NCBI GenBank assembly: GCA_018398585.1
Contig: JAGTTD010000010.1
Span: 19,838,005 to 19,902,004, forward strand
Reading direction: 5' to 3'
DNA length: 64,000 nt
Origin: Simmondsia chinensis
Taxonomy: Eukaryota > Streptophyta > Magnoliopsida > Caryophyllales > Simmondsiaceae
Part shown: positions 8,680 to 21,643 of the stretch, in pieces
Position numbering within the stretch: position 1 is the first letter of the stretch
Layout of the letters: the number at the start of each line of letters is the position of its first letter
Program-made: the position numbers and the translations under genes
Notes under the pieces: generated by a model
What the model saw: the letters and a program-made list of their open reading frames with translations, nothing else
The model's database searches: none
What the model was told of the DNA's origin: nothing

Positions 8680-9840
8680 GAGTTGATTATAGAGGACGTA
8701 ACTCGTGAAATGTTATCTTGGCTTCCTGCCAAATCTCTTTTAAGATTCTCCTGCTCCTCTTCTGAATTTTATGGTTTACTTACCAACGGCGATTTTGTTA
8801 AGAAATAGTCTTTCCGCACTCTCGAGCATGATGCCGATGGGGTCTTGTTACAACTAGAAAGCGAGTTTACTCGTGATAATCTGGGGGCCTTTTCCTCTGC
8901 TGGGGACTTTTCTCTAGTTATGCCGCCAGAGGTAACAGAGGTGCTGACGGACAATATTAGAGTTCTTGGTATTCAGGGTGGTTTGATATTGTACCGAGAC
9001 TACAATCTCTCTAAGTTGTTCTTGTATAACCCCGTCTTGGGCATACGTCAGTTGGTGCCGTTGCCTGACGGTATTTTGACAAGCTGTCTGGATGCCCCTT
9101 TAAACCTAGTGTTTGGGTGTTTCGACTCTACTTCTTAGTTCGGGTTCTACCTTTTCCTTATGACAATGGACTTGCCCTACCCCTGCCACGGCTTTTGGCC
9201 TACCGCGTACCAGGTGTATTATTGGCAGGGCGATTGGAATTTTTGGGGAAGCCTAGACGTAGGTCCCCGAAATGTTTTTCTTATGGACCACGTTTTTTTG
9301 CATGGGGAGCTTTTCTTTTTGTCTGATTGGGGCCATTATATTGACGGTAGCAATAACCGCCCATACGTAGTTCGTTGGAATACCGAGACCGGGACTGTTT
9401 ATAACATGACCCTTCCGAGCGTGGTTTGGGATAACCTGTCCTTGAGCCGAGATGCAAAGAATTCGAGGTGGTGGGAGGTGACCACAGGGCCCCCTTCACT
9501 ATGCCTGATAACGCTCCGGTGTCCAGTGTTTACCTTCTGGACGCTGACTAATGTGGAAGATCCTTCTTCTTGGATTAGGCGGGAGCAGTTATTCGTTCGG
9601 CTACCTTGGTCTGGAGGTAGATGGGATCTAGCTATTACAAGCTTTGCTGTGTTAAAAGAACACCTGACGTTTACCACACACAATCAGGTGTTCCAGTGCG
9701 CCCTTCATGGAGGCCATCGTGGCCGTCCGGTTTTCTTGGGACACTACCAGGGGGAATACCATACCCAGCTGTTTCCATATTCGAGCTCCTTGTTTCGTTG
9801 TGGGAATGATCCTATGATCCTTCACCCCCCGCTTGAGTAG
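8680..9840 (+). pseudogene. F-box protein with F-box-associated (FBA) domain, broken by two TAG codons
   Basis: F-box proteins are substrate receptors of SCF ubiquitin ligases. One continuous frame of about 386 codons, the usual size of plant F-box/FBA proteins, runs from after TGA 8677-8679 to TAG 9838-9840. The F-box motif lies at 8692-8805 (EDVTREMLSWLPAKSLLRF...GDFVKK). The FBA part includes LFLYNPVLGIRQLVPLPDG (about 9007-9073), HGELFFLSDW (about 9301-9330) and VVRWNTETGTVY. TAG at 8806-8808 and 9136-9138 interrupt the frame, yet the same frame is kept throughout with no indel. The first ATG (8710) is inside the F-box, so the original start was lost. Intronless, as many FBA genes are. 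Likely a pseudogene; stop readthrough is possible but unsupported. Confidence 0.8.
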
Positions 9841-10073
9841 CTCATGGTAATTGTAGGAGGGCGTTTTGGAATATTTTTGTTGGTTCCTTTTGGCGTTGTA
9901 GTTATACTGCCGGAAGCTTGATGTAACGAAGTTTTGTTGTAATATATGCGAATGCTCTGCCTATGAAGATTTTATACTTTAATTTTTTGCCTTTGTCATG
10001 TGTGTGCGTCAGTTGGTGAGTAACTGTAGGATGTTTCTACCTCCTTGGTAAGAATTCTTATGTTTGTGCGAGT
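9841..10073 (+). other. 3' flank of F-box remnant
   Basis: T-rich, with TTGTAATATATG near 9938 and other poly(A)-signal-like words; plausible 3' UTR. No gene seen. Confidence 0.4.
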
Positions 10074-10803
10074 TTACCGATAGTCCCCACGTTAGATGGG
10101 GTCAAAAACTGCAGACCCTCAAGCTGGTGAGGGTTTACCGCCCGTCCCCGATGTTAGATGGGACCAACAAACCGCCACGGTGTTAAATGTGGCAAACAAT
10201 AGCGGGGTCTCAAACCGGTGAAAGTTTACCACCCGTCCCTGATGTTAGATGGGACCAACCGATCGCCACGGTGTTAGATGTGGCACACAATAGTGGGCTC
10301 TCAAACCGGTGAGATTTTACAGCCCGTCCCTGATATTAGATGGGACCAACCAACCGCCACCGTGTTAGATGTTGCAAACAATAGCGGGCTCTCAAACCAG
10401 TGAGAGTTTACCGCCCGTCCCTGATGTTAGATGCGACCAACCGACTGCCATGGTGTTAGATGTGGCACACAATAGAGGGCTCTCAAACCGGTGAGAGTTT
10501 ACCGCCCGTCCCTGATGTTCGATGGGACCAACCCACCGCTACGGTGTTAGATGTAGCAAACAATAGCGGGCACTCAAACCGGTGAGAGTTTACCGACCGT
10601 CCCTGATGTTAAATGGGACCAACTGACTGCCACGGTGTTAGATGTGGCACACAATAGCGGGCACCCAAACCGGTGAGAGTTTACCGCCCCTCTCTGATGT
10701 AAGATGGGACCAACCGACCGCACGGTGTTAGAGGTGGCACACAATAGCGGGCTCTTAAACCGGTGAGAGTTTACCACACGTCCCTGAAGTTAGATGGGGC
10801 CAA
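10074..10803. repeat. 91-bp tandem repeat, about eight copies
   Basis: The TTTACC word recurs at 10134, 10225 and 10316, giving a 91-bp period. Each unit holds three inverted repeats in series: CTCTCA-AACCGG-TGAGAG inside outer GCGG/CCGC arms; GTCCC-(TGATGTTAGAT)-GGGAC; and GCCAC-(GGTGTTAGAT)-GTGGC. The first, divergent unit has CCCTC/GAGGG in place of CTCTC/GAGAG, so the stem is kept by paired changes. The last unit runs straight into the 135-bp array at an ACCAA word. No coding sense; a 67-aa minus-strand frame at 10574-10777 is a by-product of the repeat. Confidence 0.93.
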
Positions 10804-11339
10804 CAAACCAAGCCCCGATTGTTCGAGGGACTTAGCATACCAGGACCTTCACATTAGGTGAAAGCTAGGCGGTTCCTTCACTTTTGGTGAAGGATAACCG
10901 CCCACCTCTTCTTGCTCTCTTGCTTCCATTTCAGCCAGAAAACCAAGCCCCCATTGTTCAAGGGACTTAGCACGCCAAGGCCTTCACATTAGGTGAAAGC
11001 TAGGCGGTTTCTTCACTTTATGTGAAGGATAACCGCCCACCTCTTCTTGCTCTCTTACTTCCATTTGAGCAAGAAGACCAAGCCCCCTTTGCTCAATGGA
11101 CTCAGCATACAAAGGCCTTTACATTAGGTGAAAGCTAGGCGGTTTCTTCACTTTAGGTGAAGGATAACCGCCCACCCCTTCTGGCTCTCTTACTTCCATT
11201 TGAGCAAGAAGACCAAGCCGCCATTGTTCAAGGGACTTAGCCAACCAAGGCCTTCACATTAGGTGAAAGCCAGGCGATTTCCTCACTTTAGGTGAAGGAT
11301 AACCGCCCACCTCTTCTTGCTCTCTTACTTCCACTTGAG

Positions 11340-14300
11340 CAAGAAGACTAAGCCCCCATTGTTCAAGGGACTTAGCATACCAAGACCTTCACATTAGGTG
11401 AAAGCCAGGCGGTTTCTTCCCATTAAGTGAAGGATAACTGCCCACCTCTTCTTGCTCTCTTACTTCCATTTGAGCAAGAAAACAAAGCCCCCATTGTTCA
11501 AGGGACTTAGCATACCAAGGCCTTCACATTAAGTGAAAGCCAGGCGGTTCCTACACTTTAGGTGAATGATAATCGCAACCTCTTCTTGCTCTCTTACTTC
11601 CATTTGAGCAGGAAAAGCAAGCCCCCATTGTTCAAGGGACTTAACATTCCGAGGCCTTCACAAGAGGTGAAAGCCAGGCGGTTCCTACACTTTAGGTGAA
11701 GGATAACCACCCACCTCATCTTGCTCCCCTACTTCAATTCAGCAAGAAAACCAAGGCGCCATTGTTCAAGGGACTTAGCATACCGAGGCCTGCACATTAG
11801 GTGAAAGCCAGGCGGTTCCTACAGTTTAGGTGAAGGATAACCGCCCACCTCTTCTTGCTCTCTTACTTCTATTTGAGCAAGAAAACTGAGACCCCATTGT
11901 TCAAGGGACTTAGCATACCAAGGTCTTCACATCTGGGGATAGCCAGGAGGTTTCTTCACCTTAGGTGAAGGATAACCGCCCATCTCTTCTTGCTCTCTTA
12001 CTTCCAATTTAGCAAGAAAACAAAGCCCCCATTATTCAAGGGACTTAGCATGACAAGGCCTTCACATTAGGTGAAAGCCAGGCGGTTTCTTCACTTTAGG
12101 TGAAGGATAACCGCCCACCTCTTCTTGCTTTTTTACTTCCATTAGAGCAAGAAAACCAAGCCCTCATTGTTCAAGGGTACTTGGCATACCTAGGCCTTCA
12201 CATTAGGTGAAAGCCAAGCTGTTTCTTCACTTTAGGTGAAGGATAACCGGCCACTTCTTCTTGCTCTCTGACTTCCATTGGAGCAAGAAGACCAAGCCCC
12301 CATTGTTCAAGGGACTTAGCATACCAAGGCCTTCACATTAGGTGAAAGCCAGGCGGTTCCTACACTTTTGGTGAAGGATAACCGCCCACCTCTTCTTGCT
12401 CTCTTACTTCCATTTAAGTAAGAAGACCAAGCCCCCATTGTTCAAGGGACTTAGCCTACCAAGGCCTTCACATTAGGTGAAAGCCAGGCGATTTCCTCAC
12501 TTTAGGTGAAGGATAACCGCCCACCTCTTCTTGCTCTCTTACTTCCATTTGAGCAAGAAGACTAAGCCCCCATTGTTCAAGGGACTTAGCATACCAAGGC
12601 CTTCACATTAGGTGAAAGCCAGGCGGTTTCTTCCCTTTAAGTGAAGGATAACGGCCCACCTCTTCTTGCTCTCTTACTTCCATTTGAGCAAGAAAACCAA
12701 GCCCCCATTGTTCAAGGGACTTAGCATACCAAGGCCTTCACATTAAGTGAAAGCCAAGCGGTTCCTACACTTTAGGTGAATGATAACCGCCACCTCCTCT
12801 TGCTCTCTTACTTCCATTTGAGCAAGAAAAGCAAGCCCCCATTGTTCAAGGGACTTAACATTCCGAGGCCTTCACAAGAGGTGAAAGCCCGGCGGTTCCT
12901 ACACTTTAGGTGAGGGATAACCACCCACCTCATCTTGCTCCCCTACTTCAATTTAGCAAGAAAACCAAGGCCCCATTGTTCAAGGGACATAGCATACCGA
13001 GGCCTTCACATTAGGTGAAAGCCAGGCGGTTCCTACAGTTTAGGTGAAGGATAACCGCCCACCTCTTCTTGCTCTCTTACTTCCATTTGAGCAAGAAGAC
13101 TAAGCCCCCATTGTTCAAGGGACTTAGCATACCAAGACCTTCACATTAGGTGAAAGCCAGGCGGTTTCTTCCCATTAAGTGAAGGATAACTGCCCACCTC
13201 TTCTTGCTCTCTTACTTCCATTTGAGCAAGAAAACAAAGCCCCCATTGTTCAAGGGACTTAGCATACCAAGGCCTTCACATTAAGTGAAAGCCAGGCGGT
13301 TCCTACACTTTAGGTGAATGATAACCGCCACCTCTTCTTGCTATCTTACTTCCATTTGAGCAGGAAAAGCAAGCCCCCATTGTTCAAGGGACTTAACATT
13401 CCGAGGCCTTCACAAGAGGTGAAAGCCAGGCGGTTCCTACACTTTAGGTGAAGGATAACCACCCACCTCATCTTGCTCCCCTACTTCAATTCAGCAAGAA
13501 AACCAAGGCGCCATTGTTCAAGGGACTTAGCATACCGAGGCCTTCACATTAGGTGAAACCAGGCGGTTCCTACAGTTTAGGTGAAGGATAACCGCCCACC
13601 TCTTCTTGCTCTCTTACTTCTATTTGAGCAAGAAAACCGAGACCCCATTGTTCAAGGGACTTAGCATACCAAGGTCTTCACATCTGGGGAAAGCCAGGAG
13701 GTTTCTTCACCTTAGGTGAAGGATAACCGCCCATCTCTTCTTGCTCTCTTACTTCCAATTTAGCAAGAAAACAAAGCCCCCATTATTCAAGGGACTTAGC
13801 ATGACAAGGCCTTCACATTAGGTGAAAGCCAGGCGGTTTCTTCACTTTAGGTGAAGGATAACCGCCCACCTCTTCTTGCTTTTTTACTTCCATTAGAGCA
13901 AGAAAACCAAGCCCTCATTGTTCAAGGGTACTTGGAATACCAAGGCCTTCACATTAGGTGAAAGCCAAGCTGTTTCTTCACTTTAGGTGAAGGATAACCG
14001 GCCACTTCTTCTTGCTCTCTGACTTCCATTGGAGCAAGAAGACCAAGCCCCCATTGTTCAAGGGACTTAGCATACCAAGGCCTTCACATTAGGTGAAAGC
14101 CAGGCGGTTCCTACACTTTTGGTGAAGGATAACCGCCCACCTCTTCTTGCTCTCTTACTTCCATTTAAGTAAGAAGACCAAGCCCCCATTGTTCAAGGGA
14201 CTTAGCCAACCAAGGCCTTCACATTAGGTGAAAGCCAGGCGATTTCCTCACTTTAGGTGAAGGATAACCGCCCACCTCTTCTTGCTCTCTTACTTCAATT

Positions 14301-14880
14301 TGAGCAAGAAGACTAAGCCCCCATTGTTCAAGGGACTTAGCATACCAAGGCCTTCACATTAGGTGAAAGCCAGGCGGTTTCTTCCCTTTAAGTGAAGGAT
14401 AACGGCCCACCTCTTCTTGCTCTCTTACTTCCATTTGAGCAAGAAAACCCAGCCCCCATTGTTCAAGGGACTTAGCATACCAAGGCCTTCACATTAAGTG
14501 AAAGCCAAGCGGTTCCTACACTTTAGGTGAATGATAACCGCCACCTCCTCTTGCTCTCTTACTTCCATTTGAGCAAGAAAAGCAAGCCCCCATTGTTCAA
14601 GGGACTTAACATTCCGAGGCCTTCACAAGAGGTGAAAGCCCGGCGGTTCCTACACTTTAGGTGAGGGATAACCACCCACCTCATCTTGCTCCCCTACTTC
14701 AATTTAGCAAGAAAACCAAGGCCCCATTGTTCAAGGGACTTAGCATACCGGGGCCTTCACATTAGGTGAAAGCCAGGCGGTTCCTATAGTTTAGGTGAAG
14801 GATAACCGCCCACCTCTTCTTGCTCTCTTACTTCTATTTGAGCAAGAAAACCAAGACCCCATTGTTCAAGGGACTTAGCA
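11340..14880. repeat. 1.75-kb higher-order duplication in the array
   Basis: A marked monomer (CTTCCCATTAAGTGAAGG variant) at about 11347 recurs at about 13099, and the CATCTGGGG variant near 11930 recurs near 13680 and again near 14890. The offset is about 1751 bp, or 13 monomers. Boundaries are approximate. Confidence 0.75.
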
Positions 14881-17800
14881 TACCAAGGTCTTCACATCTG
14901 GGGAAAGCCAGGCGGTTTCTTCACCTTAGGTGAAGGATAACCGCCCACCTCTTCTTGCTCTCTTACTTCCAATTTAGCAAGAAAACCAAGCCCCCATTAT
15001 TCAAGGGACATAGCATAACAAGGCCTTCACATTAGGTGAAAGCCAGGCGGTTTCTTCACTTTAGGTGAAGGATAACCGCCCACCTCTTCTTGATTTCTTA
15101 CTTCCATTAGGGCAAGAAAACCAGGCCCTCATTGTTCAATGGGACATGGCATACCAAGGCCTTCACATTAGGTGAAAGCCAAGCTATTTCTTCACTTTAG
15201 GTGAAGGATAACTGGCCACTTCTTCTTGCTCTCTGACTTCCATTGGAGCAAGAAGACCAAGCCCCCATTGTTCAAGGGACTTAGCATACCAAGGCCTTCA
15301 CATTAGGTGAAAGCCAGGCAGTTCCTACACTTTAGGTGAAGGATAACCGCCCACCTCTTCTTGCTCTCTTGGTTCCATTTGGGCAAGAAAACCAAGCCCC
15401 CATTGCTCAAGGGACTTAGCATACCAAGGCCTTCACAGTAGGTGAAAGGCAGGCGGTTTCTTCATTTTAGGTGAAGGATAATCGCACACCTCTTCTTGCT
15501 CCCTTAGTTCCGTTTGAGAAGGAAAACCATGCCCCCATTGTTCAAGGGACTTAGCATACCAAGGCCTTCACATTAGGTGAAAGCCATGCGGTTTCTTCAC
15601 TTTAGGTGAAGGATAACCGCCCACCTCTTCTTGCTCTCTTACTTCCATTTGAGAAAGAAAACCAAGCACCGTTGTTCAAGGTACTTAGCATACCAAGGCC
15701 TTCACATTAGGTGGAAGTCAGGCGGTTCCCACACTTTAGGTGAAGGAAAACCGCCCACCTCTTCTTGCTCTCTGGCTTCTATTTGAGCAAGAAAACCAAG
15801 ACCCCATTGTTCCAGGGACTTAGCATACCAAGGTCTTCACATCTGGGGAAAGCCAGGCGGTTTCTTCACCTTAGGTGAAGGACAACCGCCCACCTCTTCT
15901 TGCTCTCTTACTTCCAATTTAGCAAGAAAACCAAGCCCCCATTATTCAAGGGACTTAGCATAACAAGGCCTTCACATTAGGTGAAATCCAGGCGGTTTCT
16001 TCACTTTAGGTGAAGGATAACCGCCCACCTCTTCTTGATTTCTTACTTCCATTAGAGCAAGAAAACCAAGCCCTCATTGTTCAAGGGGACTTGGCATACC
16101 AAGGCCTTCACATTAGGTGAAAGCCAAGCTGTTTCCTCACTTTAGGTGAAGGATAACCGGCCGCTTCTTCTTGCTCTCTGACTTCTATATGAGCAAGAAA
16201 ACCAAGCCCCCATTGTTCAAGGGACTTAGCATGCCAAAGCGTTCACATTAGGTGAAAGCCAGGTGGTTCCTATGCTTTATGTGAAGGATAACCTCCCACC
16301 TATTCTTGCTCCCTTACTTCCATTTGAGCAAGAAAACCAAGCCCCAATTGTTGAAGAGACTTAGCATACCAAGGCCTTCACATTAGGTGAAAGCCAGGCG
16401 GTTCCTACATTTTAGGTGAAGGATTACAGCCCACCTCTTCTTGCTCTCTTACTTCCATTTGAGCAAGAAGACCAAGCCCCCATTGTTCAAGGGACTTAGC
16501 ATACCAGGGCTTTCACATTAGGTGAAAGCCAGGAGGTTTCTTCACTTTAGGAGAAGGATAACAGCCCACCTCTTCTTGCTCTCTTACTTCCATTTGAGCA
16601 AGAAGACCAAGCCCCCATTGTTCAAGGGACTTAGCATACCAAGGCTTTCACATTAGGTGAAAGCCAGGCGGTTCCTACACTTTAGGTTGAGGATAACCGC
16701 CCACCTCTGCTTGCTCTTTAACTTCTATTTGAGCAAGAAAACCAAGCCCCCATTGTTCAAGGGACTTAGCATACCAGGGCCTTCATATTTGGTGAAAGCC
16801 AGGTGGTTCCTATGTTTTATGTGAAGGATAGCCGCCCACCTCTTCTTGCTCTCTTACTTCTATTTGAGCAAAAAAACCAAGCCCCCATTGTTGAAGAGAC
16901 TTAGCATGCCAAGGCCTTCACATTAGGTGAAAGCCAGGCGGTTCCTACATTTTAGGTGAAGGATTACCCCCCACCTCTTCTTGCTCTCTTACTTCCATTT
17001 GAGCAATAAAACCAAGCCCCCATTATTCAAGGGACTTAGCATAGCAAGGCCTTCACAGTACGTGAAACCAGGCGGTTTCTTCACTTTAGGAGAAGGATAA
17101 CCGCCCACCTCTTCTTGCTCTCTTACTTCCATTTGAGCAGGAAAACCAAGCCCCCATTTTTCAAGGGACTTAGCATACCAAGGCCTTTGCATTAGGTGAA
17201 AGCCGGGCGGTTGCTTCACTTTAGGAGAAGGGTAACCTCCCACCTCTTCTGCTCACTTACTTCTATTTGAGCCAGAAAAACAAGCCCCCATTGTTCAACG
17301 AGCTTAGCATACCAAGGCCTTCACATTAGGTGAAACCAGGCGGTTTCTTCACTTTAGGAGAAGGATAACCGCCCACCTCTTCTTGCTCTCTTACTTCCAT
17401 TTGAGTAGGAAAACCAAGCCCCCATTTTTCAAGGGACTTAGCATACCAAGGCCTTTGCATTAGGTGAAAGCCGGGCGGTTGCTTCACTTTAGGAGAAGGG
17501 TAACCTCCCACCTCTTCTTGCTCACTTACTTCTATTTGAGCCAGAAAAACAAGCCCCCATTGTTCAACGAGCTTAGCATACCAAGGTCTTCACATTAGGT
17601 GAAAACCAGGCGGTTTCTTCACGTTAGGAGAAGGGTAACTGCCCACCTCTTCTTGCTCTCTTACTTCCATTTGAGCAAGAAAACCAAGCCCCCATTGTTC
17701 AAGGGACTTAGCATACCAAGGCCTTCACATTAGGTGAAAGCTAGGCAATTCCTACATTTTAGGTGAAGGATTACCGCCCACCACTTCTTGCTCTCTTACT

Positions 17801-20800
17801 TCCATTTGGGTAATAAAACCAAGCCCCCATTGTTCAAGGGACTTAGCATGCCAAGGCCTTCACATTAGGTGAAAGCCAGGCAATTCCTACATTTTAGGTG
17901 AAGGATTACCGCCCACCTCTTCTTGCTCTCTTACTTCCATTTGAGCAATAAAGCCAAGCCCCCATTGTTCAAGGGACTTAGCGTACCAAGGCTTTCACAT
18001 TAGGTGAAAGCCAGGCGGTTCCTACACTTTAGGTTGAGGATAACCGCCCACCTCTGCTTGCTCTCTGACTTCTATTTGAGCAAGAAAACCAAGCCCCCAT
18101 TGTTCAAGGGACTTAGCATACCAGGGCCTTCATATTTGGTGAAAGCCAGGCGGTTTCTTCACTTTAGGAGAAGGATAACCGCCCACCTCTTCTTGCTCTC
18201 TTACTTCCATTGGAGTAGTAAAACCAAGCCCCCATTTTTCAAGGAACTTAGCATACCAAGACCTTCACATTAGGTGAAAGCCAGGTGGTTCCTATGCTTT
18301 ATGTGAAGGATAACCGCCCACCTCTTCTTGCTCTCTTACTTCTATTTGAGCAAGAAAACCAAGCCCCCATTGTTGAAGAGACTTAGCATGCCAAGGCCTT
18401 CACATTAGGTTAAAGCCAGGCGGTTTCTTCACTTTAGGTGAAGGATTACCGCCCACCTCTTCTTGCTCTCTTACTTCCATTTGAGCAATAAAACCAAGCC
18501 CCCGTTGTTCAAGGGACTTAGCATACCAGGGCTTTCACATTAGGTGAAAGCCAGGAGGTTTCTTCACTGAGGAGAAGGATAACCGCCCACCTCTTCTTGC
18601 TCTCTTACTTCCATTTGAGCAAGAAGACCAAGCCCCCATTGTTCAAGGGACTTAGCATACCAAGGCTTTCACATTAGGTGAAAGGCAGGCGGTTCCTACA
18701 CATTAGGTGAAGGATAACCGCCCACCTCTCCTTACTCTCTTGCTTCCATTTGAGCAAGAAAACTAAGCCCCCATTGTTCAAGGGACTTAGCATACCAGGG
18801 CCTTCATATTTTGTGAAAGCCAGACGGTTTCTTCACTTTAGGAGAAGGATAACTGCCCAACTCTTCTTGCTCTCTTACTTCCATTTGAGCAGGAAAACCA
18901 AGCCATCATTTTTCAAGGGACTTAGCACACCAAGGCCTTTGCATTAGGTAAAAGCTGGGCGGTTGCTTCACTTTGGGAGAAGGGTAACCTCCCACCTCTT
19001 CTTGCTCTCTTACTTCTATTTGAGCCAGAAAAACAAGCCCTCATTGTTCAACGGGCTTAGCATACCAAGGCCTTCACATTAGGTGAAACCAGGCGGTTTC
19101 TTCCCTTGAGGTGAAGGATAACCGCCCACCTCTTCTTGCTCTCTTACTTCCATTTGAGCAAGAAAACCAAGTCCCCATTGTTCAAGGGACTTAGCATACC
19201 AAGGCCTTCACATTAGGTGAAAGCCAGGCGCTTCCTACACTTTAGGTGAAGGATAACCGCCCACCTCTTCTTGCTCCCTTACTTCCATTTGAGTAAGAAC
19301 ACCAAGCCCCCATTGTTCAAGGGACTTAGCATACAAAGGCCTTCGCATTAGGTGAAAGCCAGGCGTTTCCTACACTTTAGGTGAAGGATAACCGCCCACC
19401 TCTTCTAGCTCTCTGACTTCCATTTGAGCAAGAAAACCGAGCCCCCATTGTTCAAGGGACTTAGCATACCAAGGCCTTCACATTAGGTGAAAGCCAGGTG
19501 GTTCCTATGCATTATGTGAAGGATAACCGCCCACCTCTTCTTGCTCTCTTACCTCTATTTGAGCAAGAAACCATGCCCCCATTGTTGAAGAGACTTAGCA
19601 TGCCAAGGCCTTCACATTAGGTGAAAGCCAGGCAATTCCTACATTTTAGGTGAAGGATTACCGCCCACCTCTTCTTGCTCTCTTACTTCCATTTGAGCAA
19701 TAAAACCAAGCCCCCATTGTTCAAGGGACTTAGCATGCCAAGGCCTTCACAGTAGGTCAAAGCCAGGCGGTTTCTTCACTTTAGGTGAAGGGTAACCGCC
19801 CACCTCTTCTTGCTCCCCTAGTTCCATTTGAGCAAGAAAACCAAGCCCGCATTGTTCAAGGGACTTAGCATAACAAGGCCTTCACATTAGGAGAAAGCAA
19901 GGCGGTTTCTTCACTTTAGGTGAAGGATAACCGCCCACCTTTTCTTCCTCTCTTACTACCATATGAGGAAGAAAACCAAGCCCCCATTGTTCAAGGGACT
20001 TGGCATACCAAGGGCTTCACATTAGGTGAAAGCCAAGCGGTTCCTACACGTTAGGAGAAGGGTAACCACCCGCCTCTTCTTGCTCTCTTACTTTTACTTG
20101 AGCAAGAAAACCAAGCCCCCATTTTTCAAGGGACTTAGCATACCGAGGCCTTCACATTAGGTGAAAGCCAGGTGGTTCCTTCACTTGAGGTGAAGGATAA
20201 CCGTCCACCTCCTCTTGCTCTCTTACATCCATCTGAGCAAGAAAACCAAGCCCCCATTGTTCAAGGGACTTAGCATACCAAGGCCTTCACATTAGGTGAA
20301 AGCCAGGCGCTTCCTATACTTTAGGTGAAGGATAACCGCCCACTTCTTCTTGCTCTCTGACTTCTATTTGAGCAAGAAAACCAAGCCCCCATCATTCAAG
20401 GGACTTAGCATACCAAAGCCTTCACATTTGGTGAAAGCTAGGCGGTTACTTCACTTTAGGTGAAGGATAACCGCCCACCTCTTCTTGCTCTCTTAGTTCC
20501 ATTTGAGCAAGAACACCAAACCGGCATACCAAGGCCTTCGCATTAGGTGAAAGCTAGGCGGTCGCTTCACTTTAGGAGAAGGGTAACCGCCAACCTCTTC
20601 TTGCTCTCTTACTTCTATTTGAGCAAGAAAACCAAGCCTCCATTGTTCGAGGGACTTAGCATACCCAGGCCTTTGCATTAGGTGAAAGCCGGGCGGTTGC
20701 TTCACTTGAGGAGAAGGGTAACCTCCCACCTCTTCTTGCTCTCTTACTTCTATTTGAGCCAAAAAAACAAGCCCCCATTGTTCAACAGGCTTAGCATACC

Positions 20801-21643
20801 AAGGCCCTCACATTAGGAGAAAACCAGGCGGTTTCTTCACGTTAGGAGAAGGGTAACCGCCCACCTCTTCTTGCTTTCTCACTTCTATTTGAGCGAGAAA
20901 ACCTGGCCCCCATAGTTCGAGGGACTTAGCGTACCAAGGCCATCACATTAGGTGAAAGCCAGGTGGTTTCTTCACTCGAGGTGAAGGATAACCGCCCACC
21001 TCTTCTTGCTCTCTTACTTCCATTTGAGCAAGAAAACCAAGCCCCCATTGTTCAAGGGACTTGGCATACCAAGGCCTTCACATTAGGTGAAAGCCAGGCG
21101 CTTCCTACACTTTAGGTGAAGGATAACCGGCCACCTCTTCTTGCTCTCTGACTTCTATTTGAGCAAGACACCAAGCCCCCATTGTTCAAGGGACTTAGCA
21201 TACCAAGGCCTTCACATTAGGTTAAAGCTAGGCGGTTCCTTCACTTTAGGTGAAGGATAACCGCCCACCTCTTCTTGCTCTCTTAGTTCCAATTGAGCAA
21301 GAAAACCAAGCCCCCATTGTTCAAGGGACTTAGAATACCAAGGCCTTCACATTATGTGAAAGCCAGGCGGTTCCTACACTTTAGGTGAAGGATAACCGCC
21401 CACCTCTTCTTGCTCTCTTGCTTCCATATGAGTAAGAAGACCAAGCCCCCATTGTTCAAGGGACTTAGCATACCAAGGCCTTCGCATTAGGTGAAAGCCA
21501 GGCGGTCCCTTCACTTTAGGTGAAGGATAGCCGCCCATCTCTTCTTGCTCTCTTAGTTCCATTTGAGCAAGAAAACCAAGCCCCCATTGTTCAAGGGACT
21601 TAGCATACCAAGGCCTTCACATTATGTGAAAGCCAGGCGGTTC

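Noticed and set aside
8806..9138. Programmed readthrough or recoding at the two TAG codons of the F-box frame
   Set aside because: No readthrough context was recognised, the start codon is lost, and TAG stops are common in all neighbouring decayed genes.
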